NCBI GenBank assembly: GCA_021732665.1
Contig: JAKFUL010000048.1
Location: 1 to 36,482 of the forward strand
Direction of reading: 5' to 3'
Source of the DNA: Acetobacteraceae bacterium
GTDB taxonomy: Bacteria; Pseudomonadota; Alphaproteobacteria; Acetobacterales; Acetobacteraceae
DNA length: 36,482 nt
Shown: piece after piece, positions 1-7,341 of the stretch
Layout: each line of letters starts with the position of its first letter
How positions within the stretch are numbered: the first letter of the stretch is position 1
Position numbers and translations under genes: made by a program
The notes under the pieces: generated by a model
What the model saw: the letters and a program-made list of their open reading frames with translations, nothing else
The model's database searches: none
Told to the model about the DNA's origin: nothing

Positions 1-2
1 GG

Positions 3-2645
3 GCCGATGCCGCCACCCCCCGCCCCGCCCTGGCCACGCTGCTGCGCCAGGTCAAGCGGCGCGCGGCGCTGGTGATCGCGGCCGCCGATATCGGCGGGCT
101 ATGGCCGCTGGAGCGGATGACGGCCGCGATGACCGGCCTGGCCGAGGCGGCGCTGGGCAGCGCCTGCCGCCATTTGCTGCGCGCGGCGGTGGAGCGCGGC
201 GAACTCCGGCGCCCCGCCGCCCGGGGCGGAAAGGGCTGCGGCCTGGTGGTGCTGGGGATGGGCAAGCTGGGCGCGGGGGAGCTGAACTATTCCTCCGACA
301 TCGACCTGATCCTGATGTTCGACCCGGCCGCGGCCATCGACCCCGACGCGGCCCAGGGGATTTTCGTGCGCCTGGCGCGCGATCTTGTGAAGCTGCTGGA
401 GGAGCGCACGGCGGAGGGCTATGTCTTCCGCACCGATTTGCGGCTGCGGCCCGACCCGGCGGCGACCCCGCTGGCGGTCTCGATCTCCGCCGCCATCACA
501 TATTATGAAAGCATGGGTGCGACCTGGGAGCGCGCGGCGATGATCAAGGCGCGGCCGGTGGCCGGCGACATCGCGGCCGGCGAGGGGTTTTTGCGCGAGA
601 TCCGCTCCTTCATCTGGCGCCGCTCGCTGGATTTCTCGGCGCTGGCGGACATCCACGCGATCAAGCGGCAGATCAACACCCATAAGGGCCACTCGCAACG
701 CATCGCCATGCCCGGCCACGACGTGAAGCTGGGGCGCGGCGGCATTCGCGAGATCGAATTCTCCGCCCAGGCGCTGCAACTTCTCTGGGGCGGGCGGGAC
801 CCGGCGCTGCGCCAGGCCACCACCATGGGCGCGCTCACCGCCCTCGTCGGCGCCGGCAGGCTCGATCGGCTGGCGCTGGGCGAGTTGTCCGACGCCTATC
901 TTTTCCTGCGCCAGCTCGAACACCGGCTGCAGATGATCGACGACCGGCAGACCCACAGGCTGCCCGAGGATGCGGCCGGCCTGGCCCGCATCGCCAGCTT
1001 CATGGGGATGACGGGGACGGAGGCGCTGGAACAGGCGCTGCTGCGCCATTCGCGGCTGGTCGAGGGGCATTACCTGCATGTCTTCGAGGGCATCGTGGGC
1101 GAGATGCCGGCCTGCGGTTTCCAGATGCCCGAAGGCGCCGAGGATGCGCCGGAGGCGGTGGCGGCGCTGGAGGCGATGGGTTTTCGCGATGGCGCCTCGG
1201 CGCTGGGCATGCTGCGGGGCTGGCAGCAGGGAGGGGTGCGCGCGACCCGCAGCGAGCGGGCGCGGGGGTTGCTGTCCGGGCTGTTGCCGGCCCTGCTGGA
1301 AAGCTTCTCCAGCCAGGGCGAGCCGGATGCGGTGCTGGCGCGCTTCGATGCCATGCTGTCCCGGCTGCCGGTGGGGGTGCAGATCCTCAGCATGATCCAG
1401 CGCAACCCGGCCTTGCTGGGGCGCATCGCCACCATCCTGGGTGCCGCGCCGCCCTTCGCCGACCACCTGGCGCATTTTCCCGCCGCCTTCGAGGGGCTGC
1501 TGAGCAACGACCCCGCGGCCGCCCTGCCGATGCTGGCAAGGGTGAAGGAGGCGCGGCATCTGGAGGAGGCGCTGGACGCCGCCCGCAGGCTGGCCACCGA
1601 ACGGCGCTTCGAGATCGACGCGGCTTTGCTGGAGGGCCGGCTGAGCGCGAACGAGGGCGGGCGGCTGCGCTCCGACCTGGCGGAGAGCGTGATGGAGGCG
1701 GTCATCCCGCGCGTCACCGCCGAATTCGCGCGGCGGCATGGGCGGGTGGCGGGCGGGGCGCTGGCGGTGCTGGCCATGGGCAAGCTGGGCGGGCAGGAAA
1801 TGCTGCCGGGCAGCGACCTCGACATCGTACTGCTCTACGACCATGCCGCCGGGGCCGAGGCCAGCACGGGCGGCGCGAAATCCCTCGCCCCCAGCGACTA
1901 CTTCATCCGCCTCTCGCACCAGATCGTGGCCGCACTCTCCTCGCCCGGGGCGGAGGGGCGGCTGTTCGAGGTGGACATGCGGCTGCGCCCCACCGGCAAC
2001 AAGGGGCCGGTGGCGACGCGGCTGGCCAGCTTCGAGACATACCAGGTCGAGCAGGCCTGGAGCTGGGAACGCATGGCGCTGACCCGCGCCCGGGTGGTGG
2101 CGGGGCCGGCCGCCTTCCGCAAGCGGGTTGCCCAGGCGCTGCGCGCGGCACAGCTGCGCCCGCTGCCGCCGGGGCGGGCGTTGCGCGACGCGGCCGCGAT
2201 GCGCGCGCGGCTGCTGCGCGAATTGCCGCCCTTCGGCTTCTGGGACCTCAAGGCCATGCCCGGCGGCATGATCGAGGTGGAATTCATCGCCCAGGGCCTG
2301 GTGCTGGAACACGCGCCCGGCCGGCCGGAACTGCTGCGCCACAACACCGCCATGGCGCTGCGCGCGCTGGGCGATGGCGGCCTGCTGCCGGAAGCCGGGA
2401 CACTGATCCAGGCCGAGTCGCTGTGGCGCACCCTGCTGGGCCTGCGCCGGCTGATGATGGCCCGGCCGCTGGACCAGGAACTCTCGGCCACCGCACTCGG
2501 CGTGCTGCTGCGCGGCGCGGGCGGGGTGCTGGGCCAGGCGCCGGTTGACGAAGCGGCGCTGCGGACACAGATCACGGAACACGCGGCGGCGGTGCGCGCG
2601 GCGTTCATCCGCCATGTCGGCGGCCTTGACGCAGGAGCGAAATGA
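3..2645 (+). CDS. glnE: Bifunctional glutamine synthetase adenylyltransferase/adenylyl-removing enzyme (5' partial)
   Basis: GlnE attaches AMP to, and removes AMP from, glutamine synthetase, so that nitrogen assimilation follows glutamine/2-oxoglutarate status relayed by PII. Two nucleotidyltransferase modules are visible. The N-terminal (adenylyl-removing) copy has GMGKLGAGE followed by SSDIDLI near bases 255-315. The C-terminal (adenylylating) copy has AMGKLGGQE followed by GSDLDIVLLYD near 1770-1836. In both, the DxD pair is the expected metal site. The frame is open from the left edge and reads typical GlnE sequence (LRQVKRRAALVIA) before the first GTG at 72, so the gene starts outside the window. 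About 880 residues are visible; full GlnE is usually about 950-1000. The stop codon directly abuts the next ATG, suggesting co-transcription with the peroxiredoxin. The identification is firm; only the start is missing. Confidence 0.96.
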   Translation, partial: ADAATPRPALATLLRQVKRRAALVIAAADIGGLWPLERMTAAMTGLAEAALGSACRHLLRAAVERGELRRPAARGGKGCGLVVLGMGKLGAGELNYSSDIDLILMFDPAAAIDPDAAQGIFVRLARDLVKLLEERTAEGYVFRTDLRLRPDPAATPLAVSISAAITYYESMGATWERAAMIKARPVAGDIAAGEGFLREIRSFIWRRSLDFSALADIHAIKRQINTHKGHSQRIAMPGHDVKLGRGGIREIEFSAQALQLLWGGRDPALRQATTMGALTALVGAGRLDRLALGELSDAYLFLRQLEHRLQMIDDRQTHRLPEDAAGLARIASFMGMTGTEALEQALLRHSRLVEGHYLHVFEGIVGEMPACGFQMPEGAEDAPEAVAALEAMGFRDGASALGMLRGWQQGGVRATRSERARGLLSGLLPALLESFSSQGEPDAVLARFDAMLSRLPVGVQILSMIQRNPALLGRIATILGAAPPFADHLAHFPAAFEGLLSNDPAAALPMLARVKEARHLEEALDAARRLATERRFEIDAALLEGRLSANEGGRLRSDLAESVMEAVIPRVTAEFARRHGRVAGGALAVLAMGKLGGQEMLPGSDLDIVLLYDHAAGAEASTGGAKSLAPSDYFIRLSHQIVAALSSPGAEGRLFEVDMRLRPTGNKGPVATRLASFETYQVEQAWSWERMALTRARVVAGPAAFRKRVAQALRAAQLRPLPPGRALRDAAAMRARLLRELPPFGFWDLKAMPGGMIEVEFIAQGLVLEHAPGRPELLRHNTAMALRALGDGGLLPEAGTLIQAESLWRTLLGLRRLMMARPLDQELSATALGVLLRGAGGVLGQAPVDEAALRTQITEHAAAVRAAFIRHVGGLDAGAK

Positions 2646-3113
2646 ATGAGCGGACCCAACCCCGGCGATACGGCACCCCCCTTCGAGATGGCGGCAAGCG
2701 GCGGGCGGACCGTCTCCTCTGCCGCGCTCGGCGGCCAGCCCTACCTGCTCTACTTCTACCCCAAGGCCGATACGCCGGGCTGCACGAAGCAGGCCTGCGG
2801 CATCCAGGAGGCGCTGCCGGCACTGGGCAAGCTCAACCTCACCGTGATCGGCGTCTCGCCCGACAACATGCCGCCGATCGAGAAATTCGCGAAGAAATAC
2901 AACCTTGAATTCCCCCTCGCCTCCGACCCCGAACACAAGACGGCCGAGGCCTATGGCGTCTGGGTGGAGAAATCCATGTACGGCAAGACCTATATGGGCA
3001 TGGAACGGTCGAGCTTCCTGGTCGGCGCCGACGGCGTGGTGAAGAATGTCTGGCGCAAGGTGAAGCCCGAGGCGCATGCGGCGGCGGTGATCGAGGCAGC
3101 CAAGGCGCTGTGA
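2646..3113 (+). CDS. bcp: Thioredoxin-dependent peroxiredoxin (Bcp/PrxQ type)
   Basis: A cytoplasmic thiol peroxidase of 155 residues that reduces H2O2 and organic hydroperoxides and is recycled by thioredoxin. The peroxidatic Cys46 lies in PKADTPGCTKQAC and a second Cys lies five residues on (Cys51). This is the spacing of atypical 2-Cys PrxQ/Bcp enzymes (Cys45/Cys50 in E. coli Bcp). The Thr and Pro before Cys46 belong to the conserved active site. Length is normal and there is no signal peptide. The ATG follows the glnE stop with no gap, so translation is likely coupled. No separate promoter is visible between them. The family call is sure; which reductant it uses is not visible. Confidence 0.93.
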   Translation: MSGPNPGDTAPPFEMAASGGRTVSSAALGGQPYLLYFYPKADTPGCTKQACGIQEALPALGKLNLTVIGVSPDNMPPIEKFAKKYNLEFPLASDPEHKTAEAYGVWVEKSMYGKTYMGMERSSFLVGADGVVKNVWRKVKPEAHAAAVIEAAKAL

Positions 3114-3165
3114 CGGCGGTGGCGCCGGCAAGGGCTTGGCCCAACCCCGCGGCCACCCGCCTGCG

Positions 3166-3534
3166 CTACCACAGATAGGGCCATCGGCCCTGGTTGCCGC
3201 CCACCGGCGCGGGCGCATCCGCCACGCCGCGATGGGCGGGTACGGCCAGGGGCGGTTGGCTCCAGCAATCCACCGAACCCAGGCTGCGGGTGCAGAAGGG
3301 CGGCGCGGGCGGTGGGTCGTTCGACGGCCCGCAATAGGCCTGTCCGCGATCGACACGGGCGACGGAGCAGTCCCGTCCGCTGACCCCGCTCACCACCAGG
3401 TCGGGCACCGCGCGGCCGGTCAGGGTCAGCGAGGCGACATTGACCGCGCCGAGCGCGAAGAGCCCCGGCCCGTCGCAGCCGCTGAGCAGCAGGGGGCAAA
3501 GCAGCAGCAAAAGGGGGCGTCCGGGGATGCGCAT
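3166..3534 (-). CDS. Small secreted lipoprotein of unknown function
   Basis: A 122-residue protein with an N-terminal hydrophobic stretch (PLLLLLCPLLL) ending in the lipobox LSGC, with Cys20 as the likely lipidated residue. The mature part is proline-rich and has four further cysteines (CSVARVDRGQAYC, FCTRSLGSVDC), which could form two disulfides in the periplasm. It converges on the peroxiredoxin gene with a 52 bp gap and diverges from the yfgM-like gene. I do not recognise the family and assign no function. The lipobox and high-GC coding pattern make a real gene likely. Confidence 0.72.
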   Translation of the reverse strand: MRIPGRPLLLLLCPLLLSGCDGPGLFALGAVNVASLTLTGRAVPDLVVSGVSGRDCSVARVDRGQAYCGPSNDPPPAPPFCTRSLGSVDCWSQPPLAVPAHRGVADAPAPVGGNQGRWPYLW

Positions 3535-3613
3535 GGCCCTCTATCGCCCAGCGGCCCTTAACGCTTGGTCCACGCAGGGCTATACCGCCCCACCCATTGC
3601 AGGACATGCACGC

Positions 3614-4261
3614 TTGCCGGATTTGGTTGACGAGGTCGATGAGGAGATCAGGCAGGAGCGCGCGGCGCGCCTCGCCCGGCGTTTCGGCGGGCTGTTCGCC
3701 GGCCTGGCGCTGCTGGTCCTGGCCGGCGTCGGCGGCTGGCAAGCGTGGAAATGGAACGAGAATCGCGGCGCCACCGCCGCCGCCGAGGCGTTTCTGGCCG
3801 CCACCCGCGACGCCTCGGTCGAGGGCGCCGACACCCGCGCCATCGCCGCCCGGATGGCCGCGATGGGCGAGGGCGCGCCGCCGGGCTACCGCATCCTCAC
3901 CGGGCTGCGCGCGGCGGCCCTCTCGGCCGAATCGGGTGACCGGGAGGCCGCGCTGACGCAATGGAACCGCATCGCCAATGACAGTGCCGCCGATGCGCTG
4001 TACCGCGACCTCGCGACCCTGACCTGGGCGCTGCATGCGCTGGACGCGACCAATGCGGCGCAGATCCGCGCCCGCCTGGCGCCGCTCGCGGCCCAGGGCC
4101 CCTGGCGCGCCTCGGCGCGCGAGATCATGGCGCTGGCGGCCCTGGCCGCGGGCGACGCCGCCGAGGCCAGGCGGGTCTTCACCGAACTCGCGCGTGATGA
4201 CGAGGCGCCGCAGGGCGTTCGCCAGCGTGCCCAACGTCTTCTCTCCGGCATCGATGGATAA
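3614..4261 (+). CDS. YfgM-like inner-membrane protein with tetratricopeptide-like periplasmic domain
   Basis: The chosen TTG start gives 215 residues: a short acidic cytoplasmic N-terminus (LPDLVDEVDEEIRQE), one membrane helix near residues 24-45 (GLFAGLALLVLAGVGG), then an alanine-rich helical domain typical of the YfgM/TPR_21 family. In E. coli YfgM works with the SecYEG/PpiD periplasmic chaperone network and sits next to bamB, as it does here. The frame is open further upstream to an ATG at 3533, but that start would overlap the divergent lipoprotein start. The TTG has AGGA at 3601-3604 nine bases upstream, so I prefer it. The stop codon overlaps one possible bamB start, so the two genes form an operon. 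Confidence 0.85.
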   Translation: MPDLVDEVDEEIRQERAARLARRFGGLFAGLALLVLAGVGGWQAWKWNENRGATAAAEAFLAATRDASVEGADTRAIAARMAAMGEGAPPGYRILTGLRAAALSAESGDREAALTQWNRIANDSAADALYRDLATLTWALHALDATNAAQIRARLAPLAAQGPWRASAREIMALAALAAGDAAEARRVFTELARDDEAPQGVRQRAQRLLSGIDG

Positions 4262-4265
4262 CCGC

Positions 4266-5618
4266 ATGGCAACCCGCCGCTCCGCCCTTCTCGCCGGCGC
4301 CGGCGCCCTGCTGGCCGGCTGCGACACGCTGACCGACACGGCCGAGCGCATCCTGGGCAATGCCAAGACGCCGCTGCCCGGCGAGCGGTCGGCGGTCATC
4401 GCCGCCAATGCCCGGCCGATCACGGTGGACGCCGACGCGGCGGGCCGCGCGTTGACCCTGCCCGAGCCGGTGCTCAACACCGAATGGCCGGTGCCCGGCG
4501 GCACGCTGACCCATGCGCTGGGCCACCCCGTGCTGCCGCGCCCGCTGGGCGAGGTCTGGCGGGCCTCGATCGGCAGCGGCAATTCCTATCGCTGGCGGAT
4601 GACCGCGGCACCCATCGTCACCGCCGATGCGGTCTATGCGATGGACGCCTTCGGCTGGGTCACCTCGCTCGACGTCGCCCGTGGTGTGCGACGTTGGCAG
4701 ATCGACACGCGGCCGCGCCAGGAGCGCGACGGCGCGCTGGGCGGCGCCATCGCCTTCGCGGTCGACACGCTCTATGCCGTGACCGGACTGGCCGAGGCGC
4801 TGGCGATCAACCCCGCCAATGGCGCCATCAAGTGGCGCGCGGCCCTGCCGGCGCCGGCGCGCGGCGGGCTGACGGTCGCCGCGGGAAGACTGATCCTGCC
4901 GACCATCGAGAACACGTTGCTGGCGCTGTCGATCGAGGATGGCCGGCAGCTCTGGACCTTCCGCGGCCAGCCGGTGCAGGCCCTGCCGCTGGGCCTCGCC
5001 TCGCCTGCGGTGGATGGCGATACGGTGGTGGCGGGCCTGCCCTCGGGCGAATTGACCGCCTTGCGCATCAATGACGGCCGGCCGCTGTGGAATGAGAGCC
5101 TGGCCGGCAACCGCGCCGCCGCCGCCTCGATTTCCGATATCGGCGCCATCACCGCGCTGCCGGTGATCGACCGGGGACGGGTCTTCGCGGTGGGCGTGGG
5201 CGGGCTTGCCACCTCCATCGACCTGCGTTCGGGCCGGCGGGTGTGGGAGCGCGAGATCGGCGGCAACCAGACGCCCTGGTCGTCCGGCGATTGGCTCTTC
5301 GTGCTGACGCGGGAGAACCAGTTGATGGCGCTCAGCCGCAATGAGGGCCGGGTGCGCTGGATCAGCCCGCTGCCGCGCTTCACCGATGAGGCACGCGCGC
5401 GGGGGCCGATCAGCTGGGGGCCGCCGGTGCTGGCGGGCGGGCGCATCCTGGTGGCGGGCAGCCATGCCCAGCTGTTCGAGATCAACGCCGCGGATGGCGC
5501 GGTCGCGGCGCGGCTGCGGCTGCCGGCGGGCAGCCAGCTGCAGCCGGCGGTGGCCAATGCCAGCGTCTATCTGCAGACCGACAATGGGATGGTGGTGGCG
5601 CTGCGCGGGGTTGCTTGA
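4266..5618 (+). CDS. bamB: Outer-membrane assembly lipoprotein BamB (PQQ-like beta-propeller)
   Basis: A 450-residue lipoprotein. MATRRSALLAGAGALLAGC is a signal peptide with lipobox LAGC (Cys19). The rest is a string of beta-propeller blades with the PQQ-repeat pattern of a strand, G, R/K and W (for example GWVTSLDVARGVRRWQ, NGAIKWRA, DGRQLWTF, SGRRVWERE, EGRVRWIS). BamB is a subunit of the BAM complex that inserts beta-barrel proteins into the outer membrane. An alternative ATG at 4254 overlaps the yfgM-like stop; 4266 gives the cleaner signal peptide. In many relatives der/engA follows bamB, but here an AT-rich islet begins directly after the stop. The last 47 bases of the gene recur exactly at 6918-6964, so bamB's 3' end looks like an integration site that stays intact. 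Confidence 0.93.
   Translation: MATRRSALLAGAGALLAGCDTLTDTAERILGNAKTPLPGERSAVIAANARPITVDADAAGRALTLPEPVLNTEWPVPGGTLTHALGHPVLPRPLGEVWRASIGSGNSYRWRMTAAPIVTADAVYAMDAFGWVTSLDVARGVRRWQIDTRPRQERDGALGGAIAFAVDTLYAVTGLAEALAINPANGAIKWRAALPAPARGGLTVAAGRLILPTIENTLLALSIEDGRQLWTFRGQPVQALPLGLASPAVDGDTVVAGLPSGELTALRINDGRPLWNESLAGNRAAAASISDIGAITALPVIDRGRVFAVGVGGLATSIDLRSGRRVWEREIGGNQTPWSSGDWLFVLTRENQLMALSRNEGRVRWISPLPRFTDEARARGPISWGPPVLAGGRILVAGSHAQLFEINAADGAVAARLRLPAGSQLQPAVANASVYLQTDNGMVVALRGVA
5572..5618 (+). repeat. Left 47-bp direct repeat at the 3' end of bamB
   Basis: This segment begins TGCAGACCGACAATGGGATG, ends with the bamB stop TGA, and is identical to 6918-6964. The matches end at 5571/6917 and 5619/6965, where the bases differ. 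It covers the last 14 sense codons of bamB plus the stop, so the gene is intact on this side. It is best read as one attachment-site half of the AT-rich islet. Confidence 0.95.
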
Positions 5619-5734
5619 TCCCCGGCGACATGGTGTTTGACGGCAGAAAAACCATGTCATTTATGTGCTTTTTTGCTTATGTTTACTTTTAATTGCGCAA
5701 GTCAAAAGTCACGTTAGTAGGGAATGGCTGGAAA

Positions 5735-6832
5735 ATGTCCGATTTTCGACGAACAATTACTATTTATAAATGGGGATATTTTATCTGTCTTGGGTTTGCA
5801 TTTACTTTCAAGTTTTTGGCCGGCTTTCGTGGCTGGCAGATTGGTCTTTGGGATAGATCGAACTATCCAAGAGTAGGCATTGGATATTTTGATGTCTTGC
5901 ATTGTTTAGAGCAAATTCGTATCTCTTTTTCTACGTCAAATCTTGCATCTTCACACATGAAGCAAGAAATTTTCCAAGAATTAGGATTTTCTTTGTTCAT
6001 TAGCATGTTTTCTGTCATTATCTTTTATTTTCTTTTTCCTTTTGGCCGGACGTTATCGGAAAGAAAAGAAACAATTTCATACGTAAATAATAAAAAAAAT
6101 TCAGTTTGGATTAAATTTGCGCTGATATCGCTTGCAATTTTTGGAGTTGATTTTGTCAGATATTATTTTACCAGTATATTTCCCATTCAAAAGAGTTTTT
6201 ATACTTGGTCAAGTTTTTGCATTTCAGGACCAGAAATTTTTATCTTAGATAAGATAGGATCTTTATTCGAGAGTTGTGCTCTGGCAGCCGTGTATTTATG
6301 GATATATATTTTAACAAGTAAGAAGATGCGCCCCTCTATCATGTTATTTCATTCCGATCGTGAGTGTGGACAGAAATCATACGGCATATTTTGGAATACC
6401 GTCGGATTGGGTGCGTTCATTGGGATCGTAGGTGGGGTTCTGATTTGGGTGATATATTTACCAGATAATATCAATCCGAATGATAGATGGTATGCTTTAA
6501 CCCCTATTTTTGTTGTAATTTTGTTCTTGCTGATTTATGTACGGTTGATTCATCGAGCAGTTGAGGCCAAAATTGAATATAAACTAAAATCTGATCTTTT
6601 CATTCGAGAAACTCAGGCAGAAAATGGCAGAAATTCCTATGAATCGTTCAAAAAAATCAAAGACATCCCGGCAAATCCAGCAGAAAGATATCTTGGACGC
6701 CTTGGATTTGAGGTAATTGTCATTTCCCTGATACCGATTTTTGCAAGTGCAATGTGGTTGGTGCTTTATTTGACCCGTTTCGTTGATACACCACCAGTCA
6801 TTCAACGATTTTTTCGAAATTTAGTTACGTAG
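5735..6832 (+). CDS. Multi-pass membrane protein of unknown function (islet ORFan)
   Basis: From the ATG at 5735 the product is 365 residues. The frame is also open to a TTG at 5693, but the ATG is preceded by GTAGGGA about 11 bases upstream and gives a better start. About seven hydrophobic segments are visible: near WGYFICLGFAFTF, LGFSLFISMFSVIIFYFLF, FALISLAIFGVDFV, CALAAVYLWIYIL, LGAFIGIVGGVLIWVIYL, IFVVILFLLIYV and VIVISLIPIFASAMWLVLY. A soluble, charged loop of about 60 residues lies before the last segment (KSDLFIRETQAENGRNSYES...). Codon use is AT-rich and lysine/isoleucine-rich, unlike every neighbour, so it was acquired from elsewhere. I recognise no family or catalytic motif and assign no function. 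Confidence 0.8.
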   Translation: MSDFRRTITIYKWGYFICLGFAFTFKFLAGFRGWQIGLWDRSNYPRVGIGYFDVLHCLEQIRISFSTSNLASSHMKQEIFQELGFSLFISMFSVIIFYFLFPFGRTLSERKETISYVNNKKNSVWIKFALISLAIFGVDFVRYYFTSIFPIQKSFYTWSSFCISGPEIFILDKIGSLFESCALAAVYLWIYILTSKKMRPSIMLFHSDRECGQKSYGIFWNTVGLGAFIGIVGGVLIWVIYLPDNINPNDRWYALTPIFVVILFLLIYVRLIHRAVEAKIEYKLKSDLFIRETQAENGRNSYESFKKIKDIPANPAERYLGRLGFEVIVISLIPIFASAMWLVLYLTRFVDTPPVIQRFFRNLVT

Positions 6833-6917
6833 ATTATTGAAGAAAACGGTTCTCTTTAGCGGTCCCTAGCGGCCATCCCGTAGTTGGGTGCGAGACCTAT
6901 AGGATCCATCATTTGCA

Positions 6918-6964
6918 TGCAGACCGACAATGGGATGGTGGTGGCGCTGCGCGGGGTTGCTTGA
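6918..6964 (+). repeat. Right 47-bp direct repeat (second copy of the bamB 3' end)
   Basis: Identical to 5572-5618, including a TTGA stop context, but with no bamB coding sequence upstream of it. It is immediately preceded by ATTTGCA, making a TGCATGCA palindrome across the junction. Downstream sequence returns at once to the chromosomal GC level. It marks the right boundary of the AT-rich islet. Confidence 0.95.
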
Positions 6965-7020
6965 GAAAAGCGCGGCACTGCTGCTAGGATCGCGGGCGTA
7001 ACGAAAAAGGCACGCGCCCC

Positions 7021-7236
7021 ATGGATTTCCCTGCTCCTGAACCGCGCCGCGAGGTCACCGTCGGCGGCCGCTTCTTCGGCCTTGGCATTTTCGGCTGCGC
7101 GGTGATCGCGGCCATCATGTTCGAGAAATTCGGCTCGGCCACCACCCAGTCCTATATCCTGCCCGTGCTGGGCGGGGCGCTGGTGCTGGGTGTGGTGCTG
7201 CCCATGCTGCTGTTCCGGCGCCTCATCCGCTACTGA
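7021..7236 (+). CDS. Small two-helix membrane protein, unknown function
   Basis: A 71-residue protein with two hydrophobic segments (FFGLGIFGCAVIAAIMF and YILPVLGGALVLGVVLPMLLF) joined by a short polar loop, and a basic C-terminus (RRLIRY). A purine-rich AAAAAGG at 7004-7010 sits ten bases before the ATG. It is the first gene after the islet's right boundary and may have been bamB's original downstream neighbour. No family is recognised; the membrane topology is the only support for function. Confidence 0.68.
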   Translation: MDFPAPEPRREVTVGGRFFGLGIFGCAVIAAIMFEKFGSATTQSYILPVLGGALVLGVVLPMLLFRRLIRY

Positions 7237-7240
7237 TCGC

Positions 7241-7256
7241 TGGCACGGTTTTCGCA
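7241..7256 (+). promoter_or_regulatory. Candidate sigma-54 (-24/-12) promoter
   Basis: TGGCACGGTTTTCGCA matches the RpoN consensus TGGCACG-N4-TTGCA with a single mismatch (TCGC for TTGC). The essential GG and GC dinucleotides are at the correct 10-base interval. It lies 85 bases upstream of the receptor gene at 7342, in a gap without other genes. No enhancer-binding site was identified, so this remains a sequence match only. Confidence 0.4.
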
Positions 7257-7341
7257 CATTGCCTGGCCGAGGCGCGTCATCCGGCGCGCCAGGCGCCGCT
7301 TTGCCCCGATTGCGGGCGCGGCGCTGAGCAGGAGCCAGGCA

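Larger units (their letters stand above)
5619..6964. mobile_element. AT-rich islet integrated at the 3' end of bamB
   Basis: A 1.35 kb segment of roughly one-third GC lies inside sequence of about 70% GC and is bounded by exact 47-bp direct repeats of the bamB 3' end. This is the signature of site-specific integration into a gene end that is rebuilt by the incoming copy. It carries a single membrane-protein gene and no integrase, transposase or recombination-directionality gene, so if mobile it must be moved in trans or be a remnant. Just inside the left repeat is a perfect 8-bp inverted repeat (GACATGGT 5627-5634, ACCATGTC 5651-5658). Near the right end GC rises again from about 6856, and TAGCGG occurs twice close together around 6858-6873. 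An alternative is a segment duplication with a foreign gene inserted. Confidence 0.7.

Noticed and set aside
99..3356. A 1085-codon open frame on the minus strand opposite glnE
   Set aside because: It is the antisense shadow of glnE and the peroxiredoxin gene; the product is arginine/histidine/proline-rich with no domain, and glnE itself has clear catalytic motifs.
5627..5676. Rho-independent terminator for bamB at the inverted repeat
   Set aside because: The stem is only 8 bp with a 16-base loop, and the T-run begins about 10 bases after the stem; not a standard terminator.
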